Source: Frigoribacterium sp. ACAM 257
GTDB taxonomy: Bacteria; Actinomycetota; Actinomycetes; Actinomycetales; Microbacteriaceae
Length of the DNA: 64,000 bases
Reading direction: 5' to 3'
Assembly (NCBI RefSeq): GCF_007954365.1
Contig: NZ_VOLO01000001.1
Span: 1,116,001-1,180,000 of the forward strand
The notes beneath the pieces were generated by a model that was not told the DNA's origin, did not search any database, and saw only the letters and a program-made list of their open reading frames with translations. The position numbers and the translations under genes were made by a program. Shown piece by piece: positions 9,346 to 20,298 of this stretch (its first letter is position 1; each line of letters opens with the position of its first letter).

Positions 9346-9447
9346 GGGATCCTCACCGGCCGGGCACGGTCCCCGGCGTCTAGCCCTCCACGATAGCCGT
9401 CCGACACCGTCGAGGAGGCGGCAGCGCGGCGGCCCTGACCGCTCCCG

Positions 9448-9453
9448 TAGACT
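9448..9453 (+). promoter_or_regulatory. Candidate -10 box of the HAD gene
   Basis: TAGACT ends 8 bases before the GTG at 9462, so the transcript would begin at or very near the start codon. No clear -35 box. Confidence 0.4.
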
Positions 9454-9461
9454 CGTGCCCC

Positions 9462-11280
<1,819 letters not shown>

Positions 11281-11347
11281 GCTGTCCTCCGCATCACCAG
11301 CGACCCGCCAGTCGCGGCCCCCGGCCGCAGCCCAGGAAAGAGCCTCC

Positions 11348-12277
11348 GTGCGCAAGATCCCCGCCCTCGTCGTGACCGTCGGCCTGCTCGCCTCGCTGAC
11401 CGCGTGTGCGACGACCCCCGCGCCGGGCTCCGCCGGGTGCCCGCCCACGGGCGACGCCGCCTCCGTCGTCACCGCCACCGGCGCCTTCGGCGAGAAGCCG
11501 GACGCCCAGGTCCCGAGCCCGATCGTCACGACCGAGACCCAGGTCTCGACACTCATCGACGGAACCGGCGACCGCATCCTCGAGGGCACCCCGGTCATCA
11601 TCGACTACACCCTCTACGACGGCACCACGGGCGCCGAGGTCGAGGACTCGGGCTACGACGGCAGCCTCAGCGCGCCCATCACCGTCGGCGGGACCGCCCT
11701 CGCCCCGCTCGCGTCCGCGCTCGAGTGCTCGCGGGTGGGATCGCGCGTCGCGGTCGCCATCAAGGCCTCAGAGCTTTCGGCCTCGGTGAACGGCGGCGCG
11801 GGTGCCACGGACGACGCCCCCGACGCTGCCTACGTCGCGATCGTCGACATCCGCCAGTCGTTCCTCGCCAAGGCGAACGGCCGTCCCGTGCTCGCCGCCC
11901 AGGGCATGCCCGCCGTGGTCCGGGCCCCCGACGGCGCGCCCGGCGTCACCGTCCCCGCGGCGGCGGCGCCCACCTCGCCCGAGTCGCACCTCGTCCTGGA
12001 CGGCTCCGGCCGTGAGCTCGAGGCCGACGACACCGCCGTCGTGCAGTTCACCGCCGTCACCTGGGCCTCGCCCTCGACCGTCGCCACCTCGTCGTGGACG
12101 AACGGTGGCTCCGCGACGTCGCTGCCGCTGGCGGACGAGCAGATCCCCGCGTCGATCCGAGACGCGCTCGTCGGCACGGCGATCGGCTCGCAGGTCATGG
12201 TGGTCGTGCCCGCCGACGAGGCCGGGGCCGTTCCTCAGCCGCTCGTCTACGTCTTCGACGTCCTGGGTGCCCTCTGA
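11348..12277 (+). CDS. FKBP-like lipoprotein (degenerate peptidyl-prolyl isomerase)
   Basis: A 309-residue secreted lipoprotein. The signal peptide ends in the lipobox LTAC with Cys20. Two FKBP-like modules follow, at about 65-150 and 215-305. The first has the fold-defining start LIDGTGDRILEGTPVIIDYTLYDG and a VGSRVAVAI strand; the second has SGRELEADDTAVVQFTAV and IGSQVMVVVPADE. The catalytic-pocket residues usual in FKBP (the FDSS segment and the Trp in IxGWDxGL) are not recognisable, so isomerase activity is doubtful. FKBP-type genes are a usual companion of pafBC in actinobacterial proteasome loci. GTG start at 11348 after a weak GGAAAG. Confidence 0.82.
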   Translation: MRKIPALVVTVGLLASLTACATTPAPGSAGCPPTGDAASVVTATGAFGEKPDAQVPSPIVTTETQVSTLIDGTGDRILEGTPVIIDYTLYDGTTGAEVEDSGYDGSLSAPITVGGTALAPLASALECSRVGSRVAVAIKASELSASVNGGAGATDDAPDAAYVAIVDIRQSFLAKANGRPVLAAQGMPAVVRAPDGAPGVTVPAAAAPTSPESHLVLDGSGRELEADDTAVVQFTAVTWASPSTVATSSWTNGGSATSLPLADEQIPASIRDALVGTAIGSQVMVVVPADEAGAVPQPLVYVFDVLGAL

Positions 12278-12297
12278 GCCGCCGCGACGGCGTGTCC

Positions 12298-12303
12298 TAG
12301 GAT
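12298..12303 (+). promoter_or_regulatory. Candidate -10 box for pafB (leaderless)
   Basis: TAGGAT ends 6 bases before the GTG at 12310, placing the transcript start on the start codon. No Shine-Dalgarno is present and no convincing -35 is visible. Confidence 0.5.
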
Positions 12304-12309
12304 CAACCC

Positions 12310-13326
12310 GTGGCAGCCGTCCGCGCTCCGCGCATCCCCGTCGAGGAACGCCTCTTCAGCCTCGTCCTCGCCCTCCTCGCGACCGACGCCGGCCTGACGA
12401 AGACCGAAGTCCTCTCGACCGTCCAGGGCTACCGGCAGAAGTACCTCCCCGGCGGCGACAACGCGGCCCTCGAGCGACAGTTCGAGCGCGACAAAGACGA
12501 CATCCGCGAGCTCGGGGTGCCGCTCGAGACCGTCGACGACCCCTCCGCTGCCGGTGACAACCACCTCCTGCGCTATCGCATCCTCCGCGGCGACTACGAG
12601 CTCCCGCTCGACATCTCGTTCTCGCCGGAGGAGACGGCGCTACTCACGCTCGCCGGCATGGTCTGGCGCGAGGGCACGCTCTCGGCCGAGTCTCGCCGCG
12701 CGCTGCTCAAGCTGCGGTCCCTGGGAGGCGCGACGAACGTCCCCGAGCTCGCCTACGCCCCGCGCGTGCGCAGCCGCGACGCCGCGTTCGAGCCCCTGCG
12801 GACCGCACTCGACCGCGGCGTGGTGGTCCGCTTCGACTACCTGAAACCGGGCGAGGCGGCGCCCCGTCGACGCGAGGTCGCGCCGTTCGCCCTCGTCCAG
12901 CACCAGGGCCGCTGGATGGTGTCCGTCGTCGAGCCCGAGACGTCGTCCCGCAAGAACTTCCTCCTGTCCCGCATCGTCGGCCCGGTGACGGTCACCGCGA
13001 AGACGTTCCCGCGGCCCGCCGACGCCACCGCCGACTCGACGCTCGAGGGCCTCGACCGGCTCTGGGAGCAGAACACGGCCACCGTCCGCGCCGCCCCCGA
13101 CTCGGACGCCCGCACGCGCCTGAGCGCGCGACGCGGCACCGTCGCGGGCGACGACGACCTGCTGCTGGTGCACTACAGCGACCGTCAGGTCCTGGCCGAG
13201 GAGCTCACCTCGTTCGGGCCCGAGGTGGTCGTCCAGGCACCCGCCGAGCTGCGCGACCTGGTGGCCTCGCGCCTCCGTGACCTCGCCGCCGACCACGCCG
13301 CCACCGCAGGGGGAGCAGTCTCGTGA
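12310..13326 (+). CDS. pafB: PafB, WYL-domain transcriptional regulator
   Basis: A 338-residue HTH-WYL protein. It has an N-terminal winged helix (about 10-95), a central WYL domain (about 145-240) with VVRFDYLKPGEAAPRRREVAPFA and RWMVSV, and a C-terminal WCX extension. In mycobacteria PafB and PafC form a heterodimer that activates the LexA-independent DNA-damage regulon with RNA polymerase; the name comes from the pafA operon, not from pupylation activity. The stop overlaps the pafC start by GTGA, as in the classical operon. A -10-like TAGGAT just upstream suggests its own promoter. Confidence 0.93.
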   Translation: MAAVRAPRIPVEERLFSLVLALLATDAGLTKTEVLSTVQGYRQKYLPGGDNAALERQFERDKDDIRELGVPLETVDDPSAAGDNHLLRYRILRGDYELPLDISFSPEETALLTLAGMVWREGTLSAESRRALLKLRSLGGATNVPELAYAPRVRSRDAAFEPLRTALDRGVVVRFDYLKPGEAAPRRREVAPFALVQHQGRWMVSVVEPETSSRKNFLLSRIVGPVTVTAKTFPRPADATADSTLEGLDRLWEQNTATVRAAPDSDARTRLSARRGTVAGDDDLLLVHYSDRQVLAEELTSFGPEVVVQAPAELRDLVASRLRDLAADHAATAGGAVS

Positions 13327-14297
13327 CCGACCGACGACCCGCCCTGCACGCGACCGACAAGCTCGCGTTCCTGCTGTCGCTCGTGCCCTGGCTGATCGAC
13401 CACGAGCGGGTCAGCGTCGCGGAGGCCGCCTCCCACTTCGGCGTCGGCGTGGCCGACATCCGCCGCGCGGTCGAGCTGATCGCGGTCTCGGGCATCCCGG
13501 GCGACACGGCGCAGTACCAGCACGCCGACCTGTTCGACATCGCGTGGGACGACTTCGAGCAGAACGACGTCATCGTGCTCACGAACCTCGTCGCCATCGA
13601 CGACACGCCCCGTTTCTCGGCACGCGAGGCCGCCGCCCTGATCGCGGGCCTCCAGTACCTCTCGGCGCTGCCCGAGAACGCCGACAGGGGCGCCGTCGCC
13701 TCGCTCATGTCGAAGCTGTCGCGAGGCGCGTCGGGAGAGCCCAGCCAGGTCGCCGTGGCGCAGCAGGGGACGAGCGAGGTGCTGGCCCTCGTCCGTGACG
13801 CCGTCGAGCGCGGGGTGCAGCTCGAGTTCGACTACGCGGGGGTGCGCGGCCTCGTCGAGCGCCGCCGTGTCGACCCCCTCAGGGTCGAGTCCCTCGACGC
13901 CGACTGGTACCTGCGCGGCTGGGACCACCTGAGGGAGGCGCTCCGCACCTTCCGCCTCGACCGCATCGCCTCGCCTGCCCTCACCGACGCCCGCATCACG
14001 CACCGCGCCTCCGACCTCTCGCTGCCCGACACGCTCTTCGAGGGCTCTCCGGACGACCTCGACGTCGTCGTCGAGATCGACGAGGCCGCGGCGCCGCTGC
14101 TGGACGACTACCGGCCGGCCGACGTCGAGGACGCGGGGGAGGGTCGCACCCGCCTCACCCTCCGGGTAGGCCACGTGGGGACGGTCGCCCGTCTCGTCAG
14201 CGGGCTCCCCGGCCGCGCCCGCGTCGTCGCGCCGGACGAGGCACGTCGCGCCGTCGCCAGCTGGGCCGCCGAGGCCGCCGCCCGCTACGACGTCTGA
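13323..14297 (+). CDS. pafC: PafC, WYL-domain transcriptional regulator
   Basis: A 324-residue partner of PafB with the same order: helix-turn-helix (about 12-90, TDKLAFLLSLVPWLIDHE at the start), WYL domain (about 155-235, with VQLEFDYAGVRG and DADWYLRGWD) and C-terminal WCX domain. Starts with GTG inside the pafB stop (13323-13326), so the two are translated in coupled fashion, consistent with an obligate heterodimer. tatA and tatC follow, the same order as in Mycobacterium (pafB-pafC-tatA-tatC-helY). Confidence 0.93.
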   Translation: MTDRRPALHATDKLAFLLSLVPWLIDHERVSVAEAASHFGVGVADIRRAVELIAVSGIPGDTAQYQHADLFDIAWDDFEQNDVIVLTNLVAIDDTPRFSAREAAALIAGLQYLSALPENADRGAVASLMSKLSRGASGEPSQVAVAQQGTSEVLALVRDAVERGVQLEFDYAGVRGLVERRRVDPLRVESLDADWYLRGWDHLREALRTFRLDRIASPALTDARITHRASDLSLPDTLFEGSPDDLDVVVEIDEAAAPLLDDYRPADVEDAGEGRTRLTLRVGHVGTVARLVSGLPGRARVVAPDEARRAVASWAAEAAARYDV

Positions 14298-14371
14298 GAG
14301 GCCCGCCTGCAGCAGCCGCTCGGGTCGCTCGACATCGGTCCGGTCGCCAGGTCGCGTCACAGGCAGCGGGT

Positions 14372-14377
14372 TACACT
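14372..14377 (+). promoter_or_regulatory. Candidate -10 box upstream of tatA
   Basis: TACACT 33 bases before the tatA ATG, within the 113-bp pafC-tatA gap. A ribosome-binding site AGGAGA follows at 14397-14402. The -35 region is not recognisable. Confidence 0.4.
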
Positions 14378-14410
14378 GGGGACTCCCCTTCCCGCTAGGA
14401 GACACCCCTC

Positions 14411-14668
14411 ATGCTCGGAAACCTCACCGGCTGGCACCTGATCATCATCCTGGCGATCATCCTGCTGCTGTTCGGCGCCCCCAAGCTGCCCGCACTCGCG
14501 AAGAGCATCGCCCAGTCGATGCGCATCTTCAAGAACGAGATCGGCGACGACAAGAAGACCGGCGACGACGACGTCACCCGCAGCTCGACGACCGACGGCA
14601 CCCGTCGCCGCGACGCCGACGTCCCGACCGTCCGCCCCACCAGCGGCGACGACCACCTGAAGAACTGA
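14411..14668 (+). CDS. tatA: Sec-independent translocase subunit TatA
   Basis: An 85-residue TatA: an N-terminal membrane helix (about 6-22, GWHLIIILAIILLLFGAPKLP), the FGAPKLP hinge, an amphipathic helix to about residue 45, and a charged, disordered C-terminal tail. It oligomerises to form the pathway for folded proteins in the cytoplasmic membrane. tatC follows 3 bp downstream. Rieske-type proteins such as QcrA in this window are typical Tat substrates in actinobacteria. Confidence 0.95.
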   Translation: MLGNLTGWHLIIILAIILLLFGAPKLPALAKSIAQSMRIFKNEIGDDKKTGDDDVTRSSTTDGTRRRDADVPTVRPTSGDDHLKN

Positions 14669-14671
14669 CGC

Positions 14672-15508
14672 GTGGCCACGACGACGACTCGTGGCACCGA
14701 CGAGGGCGACCAGGCACCCCGAGGCTCGCGGAAGCGCTCGGCCGACGGGCGCATGTCCCTGGGCGCGCACCTCGTCGAGCTGCGCAAGCGCCTCTTCCGC
14801 TCCGCCCTGGCACTGATCCTCGCCAGTGTCGCGGGCTGGTTCGTCTCCCAGTTCGTCCTCGACTTCCTGCGGCAGCCGGTCCTCGTGCTGGCGGGCGGCA
14901 ACGCGAGCGAGGCCGTCCTCAACTACGGCCAGATCACGAGCAGCTTCGACCTGCGGATGCAGATCGCCGTCACCGTCGGCGTCATCCTCAGCAGCCCGGT
15001 CTGGCTGTACCAGGTCTGGGCGTTCATCGTCCCGGCCCTGGTCCGTCGAGAGAAGCTCTACGCCGTCGGCTTCATCGGCTCGGCCATCCCGCTCTTCCTG
15101 CTCGGCTGCCTGAGCGGCGTCTACGTCCTGCCGAACATCGTGAGGGTGCTCACGGGCTTCGTCTCGGAACAGGACGCGGCGATCATCGACGCCAAGCAGT
15201 ACTTCGACTTCGTGCTCAAGCTCGTCCTCGCCTGCGGGATCGCGTTCGTGCTGCCCGTGTTCCTCGTCCTCCTCAACTTCGTCGGCGTGATCAGCGCGAA
15301 GGCCATCATCAAGGGCTGGCGCGTCGCCATCCTGCTGATCGCGGTCTTCACCGCCATCGCGACGCCCGCGGCCGACGTCTTCTCGATGTTCCTGCTCGCG
15401 GTGCCCATGGTGTTCCTCTACTTCGTCGCCGCCGGCGTCGCCTGGATCCACGACCGGGGCGTCGCCAAGCGCGCCGCGGCACTCGACGCCGAACTCGCCG
15501 GAGGGTGA
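14672..15508 (+). CDS. tatC: Sec-independent translocase subunit TatC
   Basis: A 278-residue polytopic membrane protein with six predicted helices. It has the TatC N-terminal signature MSLGAHLVELRKRLF, which includes the conserved Glu that contacts the twin-arginine signal, then FIVPALVRREK and AIATPAADVFSMFLLAVPM. The basic N-terminal 25 residues are longer than usual. GTG start at 14672; the gene is followed after 4 bp by the helicase gene. Confidence 0.95.
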   Translation: MATTTTRGTDEGDQAPRGSRKRSADGRMSLGAHLVELRKRLFRSALALILASVAGWFVSQFVLDFLRQPVLVLAGGNASEAVLNYGQITSSFDLRMQIAVTVGVILSSPVWLYQVWAFIVPALVRREKLYAVGFIGSAIPLFLLGCLSGVYVLPNIVRVLTGFVSEQDAAIIDAKQYFDFVLKLVLACGIAFVLPVFLVLLNFVGVISAKAIIKGWRVAILLIAVFTAIATPAADVFSMFLLAVPMVFLYFVAAGVAWIHDRGVAKRAAALDAELAGG

Positions 15509-15512
15509 CCCC

Positions 15513-18035
15513 ATGACCAGCAGCGACCTCAGCCCGGCCGCCCGCTTCGCCGCGTCGAAGAACCGCGTCCGCACGCCGCAGCTGCAGTCGTTCCGGTCAC
15601 GTCTCGGCTTCTCACTCGACCCGTTCCAGGAGGCGGCCTGCGCCTCCGTCGAAGAAGGCTCGAGCGTCCTCGTCGCCGCGCCCACGGGTGCGGGCAAGAC
15701 GCTGGTCGCCGAGTTCGCCATCCACCTCGCGATGCAGCACCCCCGCGACAAGGTCTTCTACACCGCGCCCATGAAGGCGCTGAGCAACCAGAAGTTCCAA
15801 GAGCTCGTGGCCGAGTACGGGGCGTCCGAGGTCGGTCTCCTCACCGGCGACACCAACGTCAACTCGCGCGCCCGCATCGTCGTGATGACGACCGAGGTGC
15901 TCCGCAACATGATCTACGCCGGCTCCGAGATGCTCGACGACCTCCGCTACGTCGTCCTCGACGAGGTGCACTTCCTGGCCGACCGCTTCCGGGGCGCCGT
16001 CTGGGAAGAAGTGATCATCCACCTCCCGCTCGACGTCCGGCTCATCTCGCTCAGCGCCACCGTGTCGAACGCCGAGGAGTTCGGCGACTGGCTGCAGACC
16101 GTGCGCGGCGGCACCGACGTGATCGTCTCCGAAGATCGCCCGGTGCCCCTCGACCAGCACGTCCTCGTCGGGGGCAAGTTCCTCGACCTGTTCGACTCGA
16201 GCGGGCAGGCGGCGACCAACCGCGTCAACCCCGAGCTGCTGCGGGCCACGTCGCTGTCGAGACGAGGAGGCGGCAGCCGGCGCGAGCGCGGCGGTCGCGA
16301 CGGTTTCTCGGGCCGCGGCCCGCGCGGACACGTCGTGCCGCCGACGCAGCACGCCCAGGGTCGCCTCGACCGCTGGAAGATCGTCGAGATGCTCGACGAC
16401 CAGAACCTGCTCCCGGCCATCTTCTTCGTCTTCAGCCGGGTCGGCTGCGACCAGGCCGTGAAGCAGGTGCTGCGCTCGGGCATCCGCCTCACCACCGCCG
16501 ACCAGCGCCAGGAGATCCGCGAGATCGTCGAGGCCCGGTGCCGCACCCTGCGCGACGAAGACCTCGCGGTGCTCGGGTACTGGCAGTGGCTCGACGGGCT
16601 CGAGCGCGGGGTCGCGGCGCACCACGCCGGCCTGCTGCCCGCCTTCAAGGAGGTGGTGGAGGAGCTGTTCCAGAAGAAGCTCGTCAAGGTCGTCTTCGCC
16701 ACCGAGACCCTGGCGCTCGGCATCAACATGCCAGCGCGCACGGTCGTGCTCGAGAAGCTCGAGAAGTTCAACGGCGAGGCCCGTGTGCCGATCACGCCGG
16801 GGGAGTACACGCAGCTGACCGGCCGCGCCGGCCGCCGGGGCATCGACGTCGAGGGCCACTCGCTGATCCAGTGGCAGCAGGGCCTCGACCCGCAGGCGGT
16901 CGCGAGCCTCGCCTCCCGACGCACCTACCCGATGAACTCCAGCTTCCGCCCGACCTACAACATGGCGGTCAACCTGATCGAGCAGTTCGGCCGGTCACGC
17001 ACCCGCGAGGTGCTCGAGACGTCGTTCGCCCAGTTCCAGGCCGACCGCGCCGTCGTCGACCTCGCCCGCAAGGTCCGGACGCAGCAGGAGAGCCTCGACG
17101 GCTACGCCCGCAGCATGCAGTGCCACCTGGGCGACTTCGGCGAGTACACCACGATCCGTCGCGAGCTCGGCGACCTCGAGAAGCAGGGCGCGGCGAGAGC
17201 GGACGCGCAGTCGCGGGCCGAGCACGACAAGCGCCAGCGGCACCTCGCCGACCTTCGTCGTCGCCTGCGGCAGCACCCCTGCCACGCCTGCCCCGAGCGC
17301 GAGCAGCACGCCCGCTGGTCCGAGCGCTGGTGGAAGCTCAAGAAGCAGACCGACCAGCTCTCCGCCCAGATCCGCGGCCGCACCGGCGCCGTCGCCAAGG
17401 TCTTCGACCGCGTCACCGACGTCCTCCTCGACCGCGGATACCTCGAGCCGTCCGTGCCCCGTTCCTCCACGTCCGGAGCGGCAGCGCCCGGCTCCTCGCG
17501 ACGAGGCGGCGACCGCACGGCCGAGGTCGCCGTGACGGCGACCGGACGCACCCTCCGGCGCATCTACGGCGACCGGGACCTGCTCGTCGCCGAGAGCCTG
17601 CGACTCGGGCTCTGGGACGAGCTCGACGTGCCGTCGATGGCAGCCATGGCCGCCACGCTCGTCTACGAGCCCCGCCGCGACGAAGGGCAGCTCAGCGAGC
17701 GGTTCCTGCCCCGTGGCGCCTACCGCGAGGCGCTCGACGAGACGCAGAAGCTGTGGGCCGAGCTCGACGACCTCGAACAGGAGCACCGGCTGCCGGGCAG
17801 CAACCCGCCGGCCCCCGGACTCGCACTGGCCATGCACCGCTGGGCCAGGGGAGCAGATCTCGACTCGGTCCTCGAGGACGCAGAGCTCGCGGCGGGCGAC
17901 TTCGTCCGCTGGACCAAGCAGACCATCGACCTGCTCGACCAGTTGTCCGTCGTCGCCGACCTGCCTGTCGGTCCGGTCGCGCGCAGGGCCCTCGACGCCG
18001 TACGGCGCGGGATCGTCTCCTACTCGGCGGTCTGA
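15513..18035 (+). CDS. helY: HelY/Mtr4-like DEVH-box superfamily 2 RNA helicase
   Basis: An 840-residue ATP-dependent helicase of the Ski2/Mtr4 group. Walker A is APTGAGKT (56-63), motif Ia is TAPMKALSNQKF, motif II is DEVH (150-153), motif III is LSATVSN, and motif VI is YTQLTGRAGRRG. A long insertion with RGGGSRRERGGRDG (about 255) is Arg/Gly-rich and probably RNA-binding. The C-terminal part has CHACPEREQHARW and a DSHCT-like helical domain. The family acts in RNA turnover. Its place after tatAC matches mycobacterial helY. Length is a little short of the usual 900 residues. Confidence 0.92.
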   Translation: MTSSDLSPAARFAASKNRVRTPQLQSFRSRLGFSLDPFQEAACASVEEGSSVLVAAPTGAGKTLVAEFAIHLAMQHPRDKVFYTAPMKALSNQKFQELVAEYGASEVGLLTGDTNVNSRARIVVMTTEVLRNMIYAGSEMLDDLRYVVLDEVHFLADRFRGAVWEEVIIHLPLDVRLISLSATVSNAEEFGDWLQTVRGGTDVIVSEDRPVPLDQHVLVGGKFLDLFDSSGQAATNRVNPELLRATSLSRRGGGSRRERGGRDGFSGRGPRGHVVPPTQHAQGRLDRWKIVEMLDDQNLLPAIFFVFSRVGCDQAVKQVLRSGIRLTTADQRQEIREIVEARCRTLRDEDLAVLGYWQWLDGLERGVAAHHAGLLPAFKEVVEELFQKKLVKVVFATETLALGINMPARTVVLEKLEKFNGEARVPITPGEYTQLTGRAGRRGIDVEGHSLIQWQQGLDPQAVASLASRRTYPMNSSFRPTYNMAVNLIEQFGRSRTREVLETSFAQFQADRAVVDLARKVRTQQESLDGYARSMQCHLGDFGEYTTIRRELGDLEKQGAARADAQSRAEHDKRQRHLADLRRRLRQHPCHACPEREQHARWSERWWKLKKQTDQLSAQIRGRTGAVAKVFDRVTDVLLDRGYLEPSVPRSSTSGAAAPGSSRRGGDRTAEVAVTATGRTLRRIYGDRDLLVAESLRLGLWDELDVPSMAAMAATLVYEPRRDEGQLSERFLPRGAYREALDETQKLWAELDDLEQEHRLPGSNPPAPGLALAMHRWARGADLDSVLEDAELAAGDFVRWTKQTIDLLDQLSVVADLPVGPVARRALDAVRRGIVSYSAV

Positions 18036-18100
18036 GGCGGCGCTCGACAGGGCCGAACACACCCGCAGGAGGCGCGTCCCGCCTCCCAGCCTGACCCCCG

Positions 18101-18106
18101 TAGGAT
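18101..18106 (+). promoter_or_regulatory. Candidate -10 box for lnt (leaderless)
   Basis: TAGGAT ends 6 bases before the GTG at 18113, the same spacing as at pafB. No Shine-Dalgarno precedes the start. Confidence 0.5.
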
Positions 18107-18112
18107 CACACG

Positions 18113-19780
18113 GTGCCCCTCCGCGTGACCGACTTCCGCCTGCCGCTCTGGGTGGCCGTCCTCGTGGCGGCCGGGGCCGGGGTCGTCCTCGACGCGGGCT
18201 TCCCCGACGGCGACGTCTGGCCTCTCGCGTTCGTCGGGATCGCCCTCGTGCTCGTGTCGCTCCGCGGCCGTCGAGCCGGGGGAGCGTTCCTCGTGGGCCT
18301 CGTCGCCGGGCTGTCCTTCTACCTCGTCCACATCTTCTGGGCGACGCTCTACCTCGGCCTGCTCCCCTGGATCGCGCTCTCGACCCTCGAGGCGCTCTTC
18401 TTCGGCGGGGGAGCGGTGCTCATCACCCTCGCCTACCGCTGGGTGCCCCGTGTCTGGCCCGGACTCGTGGGCCAGGCCGTCGCCGTCCCGGTCGTCGTCG
18501 CCGGCCTCTGGACGCTCCGCGAGTTCGTCGCGGGCAACTGGCCCTACGGCGGCTTCGCCTGGGGCCGCATGGCCTTGAGCCAGTCGCAGAGCCCGTTCGC
18601 CGGGCTCGTCGCCTGGGTCGGCATCTCGGGCCTGACCTTCCTGATGGTCGCGCTCGTGGCGGCCCTCGTCCAGCTCGCGCTGATGGTGACGCTGCCCCGC
18701 GCGACGCGGCTGCTCGCGGCCGCGATCGCCGTGGTGGCCGTCCTCGCCGTCCCCGCCTGGCCGACGTCGTCGAGCGGCACCGCCCGGATCGCCGGCGTGC
18801 AGGGCAACGGGCCGGCCGGCTACTTCGACGAGCGCGAGCAGGGCGACCTGCTCAACTCGCAAGTGCTCGCGATGAGCGGCCTCCAGCCCGGCGACGACCT
18901 CGACCTCGTCGTCTGGCCTGAGGGCGGCAGCGACCGCGATCCCACCCGTGATGCCTACGGCCGCTACGTCTTCGACGCGATCACCACCGGCTACGACGCG
19001 CCGCTCCTCTCCGGCGTCATCACGCAGAGCGACGACGGCGAGACCGTCTGGAACTCCTCGATCCTCTGGGACGACGGCGAGGTGCAGGGCCAGTACGACA
19101 AGAAGCACCCGATCCCGTTCGGCGAGTACGTGCCCGATCGCTCCTTCTGGCGCCCGTTCGCGCCCGACCTCATTGACCTCATCGCCCGCGACTACACGCC
19201 GGGCACGCGACCCGAGGCGATGACGATCGGCGACTTCACCGCCGGCATCTCGATCTGCTTCGACATCGTCGACGACCAGCTCGTCACGAACATGATGCGT
19301 GACGGCGCCCAGGTGATCATCGCGCAGACCAACAACGCCGACTTCGGCGACACCGACGAGAACGCCCAGCAGCTCGCGATCGCCCGGCTGCGGGCCATCG
19401 AGACGGCGCGCCCGGTCGTCAACGTCTCGACCATCGCCTCCAGCCGGGTCATCGACGCTCGCGGAGAGATCGTCGCGGGCGTCCAGGACTTCACGGCCGG
19501 CACCATGGTGCACACGGTCGATCTCGGCACCGGGACGACGCCCGCGGTCGTCGACAGCCGGGCGATCGAGCTGTTCGTCTCGTTCCTCGGGCTCGCCCTG
19601 CTGGTCCTCTCTCGCGTGCTGATCGGCGGTCGTCGGAGCCGACGCCGCCGCCTCCTCACCTCGGCTCCGTGGGCCGAGCTCACCACGCCCCTGCTGGCCG
19701 CCGAGAAGCCCGTGGCCCTCGAGGACGAGCTGGACGACCCCGATCAGTTCGACTCGGTGCGGCGTGGCCGCCGCCGCTGA
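18113..19780 (+). CDS. lnt: Apolipoprotein N-acyltransferase Lnt
   Basis: A 555-residue membrane enzyme that adds the third acyl chain to lipoprotein N-terminal cysteines. Residues 1-225 hold about six membrane helices. The nitrilase domain (about 230-480) has the catalytic triad: Glu in VVWPEGGS, Lys in GQYDKKHPIPFGEY, and Cys in AGISICFDIVDD. A last membrane segment follows near 490-510 with a basic tail. Substrates in this window include CtaC and the FKBP-like lipoprotein; LspA, acting one step earlier, is encoded at 52501-53142. It converges on rbpA. Confidence 0.93.
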   Translation: MPLRVTDFRLPLWVAVLVAAGAGVVLDAGFPDGDVWPLAFVGIALVLVSLRGRRAGGAFLVGLVAGLSFYLVHIFWATLYLGLLPWIALSTLEALFFGGGAVLITLAYRWVPRVWPGLVGQAVAVPVVVAGLWTLREFVAGNWPYGGFAWGRMALSQSQSPFAGLVAWVGISGLTFLMVALVAALVQLALMVTLPRATRLLAAAIAVVAVLAVPAWPTSSSGTARIAGVQGNGPAGYFDEREQGDLLNSQVLAMSGLQPGDDLDLVVWPEGGSDRDPTRDAYGRYVFDAITTGYDAPLLSGVITQSDDGETVWNSSILWDDGEVQGQYDKKHPIPFGEYVPDRSFWRPFAPDLIDLIARDYTPGTRPEAMTIGDFTAGISICFDIVDDQLVTNMMRDGAQVIIAQTNNADFGDTDENAQQLAIARLRAIETARPVVNVSTIASSRVIDARGEIVAGVQDFTAGTMVHTVDLGTGTTPAVVDSRAIELFVSFLGLALLVLSRVLIGGRRSRRRRLLTSAPWAELTTPLLAAEKPVALEDELDDPDQFDSVRRGRRR

Positions 19781-19844
19781 CGAAGCCCCGCGGGACGCAC
19801 GGCGCCACGACCGGCAGGCTGCCACGGCGGTCACCCGGACGCAC

Positions 19845-19880
19845 ATCGGCCCCGGCGTCGTGACGACGACCGGGGCCGAT
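19845..19880. terminator. Convergent terminator between lnt and rbpA
   Basis: An inverted repeat atcggccccgg / ccggggccgat encloses a second stem cgtcg / cgacg. It is symmetrical and can serve both converging genes. It lacks a long T-run. Confidence 0.65.
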
Positions 19881-19915
19881 GGTGGGGGAGCGGGCCAGAA
19901 CTCGTGGGGCGAGCC

Positions 19916-20281
19916 TCAGGCTCCGATGGCCTGCTTGCCGCGACGCGCGCGGAGGAACGTCAGACGTTCCTCGAGGAGCTCCTCGAGCTCCTCACGGCTG
20001 CGTCGCTCGAGCAGCATGTCCCAGTGGCTCCTGGGCACCTTCACGTCTCCGGCCTCGATCTCGACGGGTTTGCCGTCCGCGGCGAGCAGACGACCTTCCT
20101 GGCCGCTCTTCGGCGACTGCCAGATGTCGGGGATCTCCGCGTCGGCCGCGAAGACCATGTCGAACTCCGTGCCGTCCGCCGTCTGGTACACGGCGCGCTT
20201 CCGGGGTGAGAACTCCACGCCCTCTTCGCTCTGCAGGCTCTGACTGCCGAGCCGCATGCCACGCAAACTGCGATCTGCCAT
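19916..20281 (-). CDS. rbpA: RNA polymerase-binding protein RbpA
   Basis: A 121-residue actinobacterial transcription factor that binds RNA polymerase and the housekeeping sigma factor and stabilises the open complex. It has the N-terminal tail MADRSLRGMRLG, a small beta core with RAVYQTADGTEFDMVFA and AEIPDIWQ, the basic linker VKVPRSHWDMLLERRS, and the sigma-interaction helix (EELEELLEERLTFLRARRG). The zinc-binding cysteines found in some RbpA proteins are absent. A strong site GAGAGGAGA precedes the ATG. Confidence 0.96.
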   Translation of the reverse strand: MADRSLRGMRLGSQSLQSEEGVEFSPRKRAVYQTADGTEFDMVFAADAEIPDIWQSPKSGQEGRLLAADGKPVEIEAGDVKVPRSHWDMLLERRSREELEELLEERLTFLRARRGKQAIGA

Positions 20282-20298
20282 TGTGTGGTCTCCTCTCG

